From an uncultured Collinsella sp. (GTDB lineage Bacteria > Actinomycetota > Coriobacteriia > Coriobacteriales > Coriobacteriaceae), in the NCBI GenBank assembly GCA_902478365.1, contig CABSKX010000056.1, positions 1-14,353 of the forward strand: a stretch of DNA of 14,353 nt, in the 5' to 3' direction. Both the position numbers and the translations under genes were made by a program. The notes beneath the pieces are model-generated. The model was not told where the DNA came from, searched no databases, and saw only the letters and a program-made list of their open reading frames with translations. This document shows positions 13,984 to 14,353 of this stretch, in pieces. Within the stretch, counting starts at the first letter, position 1; each line of letters starts with the position of its first letter.

Positions 13984-14020
13984 AAAATGACCCCTCGGGG
14001 ACGGAGGAAAACGGATTATT
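13984..14020 (+). repeat. Decayed second copy of the GGGGAC hairpin repeat
   Basis: AAAATGA followed by CCCCTC and then GGGGACGGAGGAAAACGGAT (13997-14016) aligns base for base with 4984-5016. The left arm has changed, so the original stem is broken, while the 20-bp core is intact. CCCC/GGGG can form a short alternative hairpin. The core reads on the plus strand, in the argS direction. Confidence 0.75.
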
Positions 14021-14053
14021 TTTGTCCGGGGGGGAGAGCGATGCGAAACCGTC

Positions 14054-14215
14054 CGCCACGAATCGGGCTTATCTACTACGTTTAGTCGCATACCCCGAAC
14101 CATGCCGAAAAGTACGATATTAAAACCGCAGGTAGCGGGCTTGCGATTTTAGGAAGATCGAGGGGATGGTCAGGGGTCGCGGGTCAAACGTAGTAGATAG
14201 GTGCGTTTCGTGGCG
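14054..14215. repeat. Large imperfect inverted repeat with CTACTACG arms
   Basis: TATCTACTACGTTT (14070-14083) and AAACGTAGTAGATA (14186-14199) are exact complements. Further out, CGCCACGAA (14054-14062) and TTCGTGGCG (14207-14215) also match. Inward, the blocks ACCCC and ACCAT are kept in both arms. The 102-nt centre contains the third ATTAAAACCGCAGGTAG unit (14119-14135). The arrangement resembles a MITE-like element or a long structured RNA. Confidence 0.75.
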
Positions 14216-14353
14216 CGGCTATTCCGGATGCCACGGCTTCACTCCTCTGGTGCGACATTTCAAGGCGCTTTTGAGGGAGAGTGTCCCTGATGACTGGGGG
14301 TTGATTTCCGATCTCAGCCGAACACATTGAGCAAATAGGTCATTCCCGCACTT

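Larger units (their letters stand above)
13786..14353. other. Non-coding, repeat-rich region to the window end
   Basis: No frame here has both a ribosome binding site and protein-like composition; the two longest frames (13634-13978 plus, 13708-14103 minus) overlap the argS end or terminator and repeats. The stretch holds three related ATTAAAA...GGCTTG repeats, a decayed GGGGAC hairpin and a large inverted repeat, listed separately. From 14220 to 14353 I see nothing recognisable. Confidence 0.6.

Noticed and set aside
13634..14103. Two opposing open frames after argS
   Set aside because: One overlaps the argS end, both cross its terminator, and neither has a ribosome binding site or recognisable protein features.
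13891..14145. CRISPR array
   Set aside because: Only three diverged units, two of them with no spacer between them, and no cas genes.

Overview
The window looks like chromosomal DNA of a GC-rich Gram-positive gut actinobacterium, most probably Coriobacteriia and Collinsella-like. This is judged from codon use, protein style and the family of GGGGAC-containing intergenic repeats; no search was run. Most of it is housekeeping: cell-envelope sugar transfer, NAD salvage, proline synthesis, peptide hydrolysis, a CarD-type RNA polymerase regulator and arginyl-tRNA synthetase.

Layout. (1) 1-1134, minus: a WecA/TagO-type polyprenyl-phosphate sugar-1-phosphate transferase, cut by the window start. 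(2) 1135-1669: no protein gene; a structured RNA candidate on the minus strand, possibly 6S RNA, ends in a clear hairpin. (3) 1670-2614: a PflX-like radical SAM protein. (4) 2615-2740: a perfect 34-bp inverted repeat. (5) 2753-2912: a monocistronic tRNA-Ala(CGC) with its own promoter and terminator. (6) 2932-3402: a coiled-coil, Pro/Ala/Lys-rich, C-terminally anchored membrane protein. (7) 3485-4990 pncB and 5071-6198 proB, joined by a repeat that overlaps the pncB stop. (8) 6199-6451: nested inverted repeats, a terminator and another repeat. (9) 6452-7870, minus: a prolyl-aminopeptidase-like hydrolase, divergent from proA (7984-9270). (10) 9285-11011: a REP-associated tyrosine transposase (RAYT) and an HD-domain gene among three palindromes with identical 16-bp arms. 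(11) 11025-11510, minus: a CarD-family regulator, divergent from argS (11853-13706). (12) 13707-14353: an argS terminator, then over 500 bp of non-coding, repeat-rich DNA.

How it fits together. The proline theme is the clearest: proB and proA carry out the first two steps of proline synthesis, and a peptidase that probably releases N-terminal proline lies between them on the other strand. The most unusual content is the repeats. At least four sequence families occur just after stop codons. All carry a GGGAC or GGGGAC core, and in every copy that can be assigned to a gene the core reads in the sense of the gene before it. A RAYT, the enzyme type that handles REP repeats in other bacteria, sits among one of these families. 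This suggests a REP/RAYT system in which the repeats also act as transcription terminators. Promoters, RNA structures and repeat functions were read by eye and not computed.
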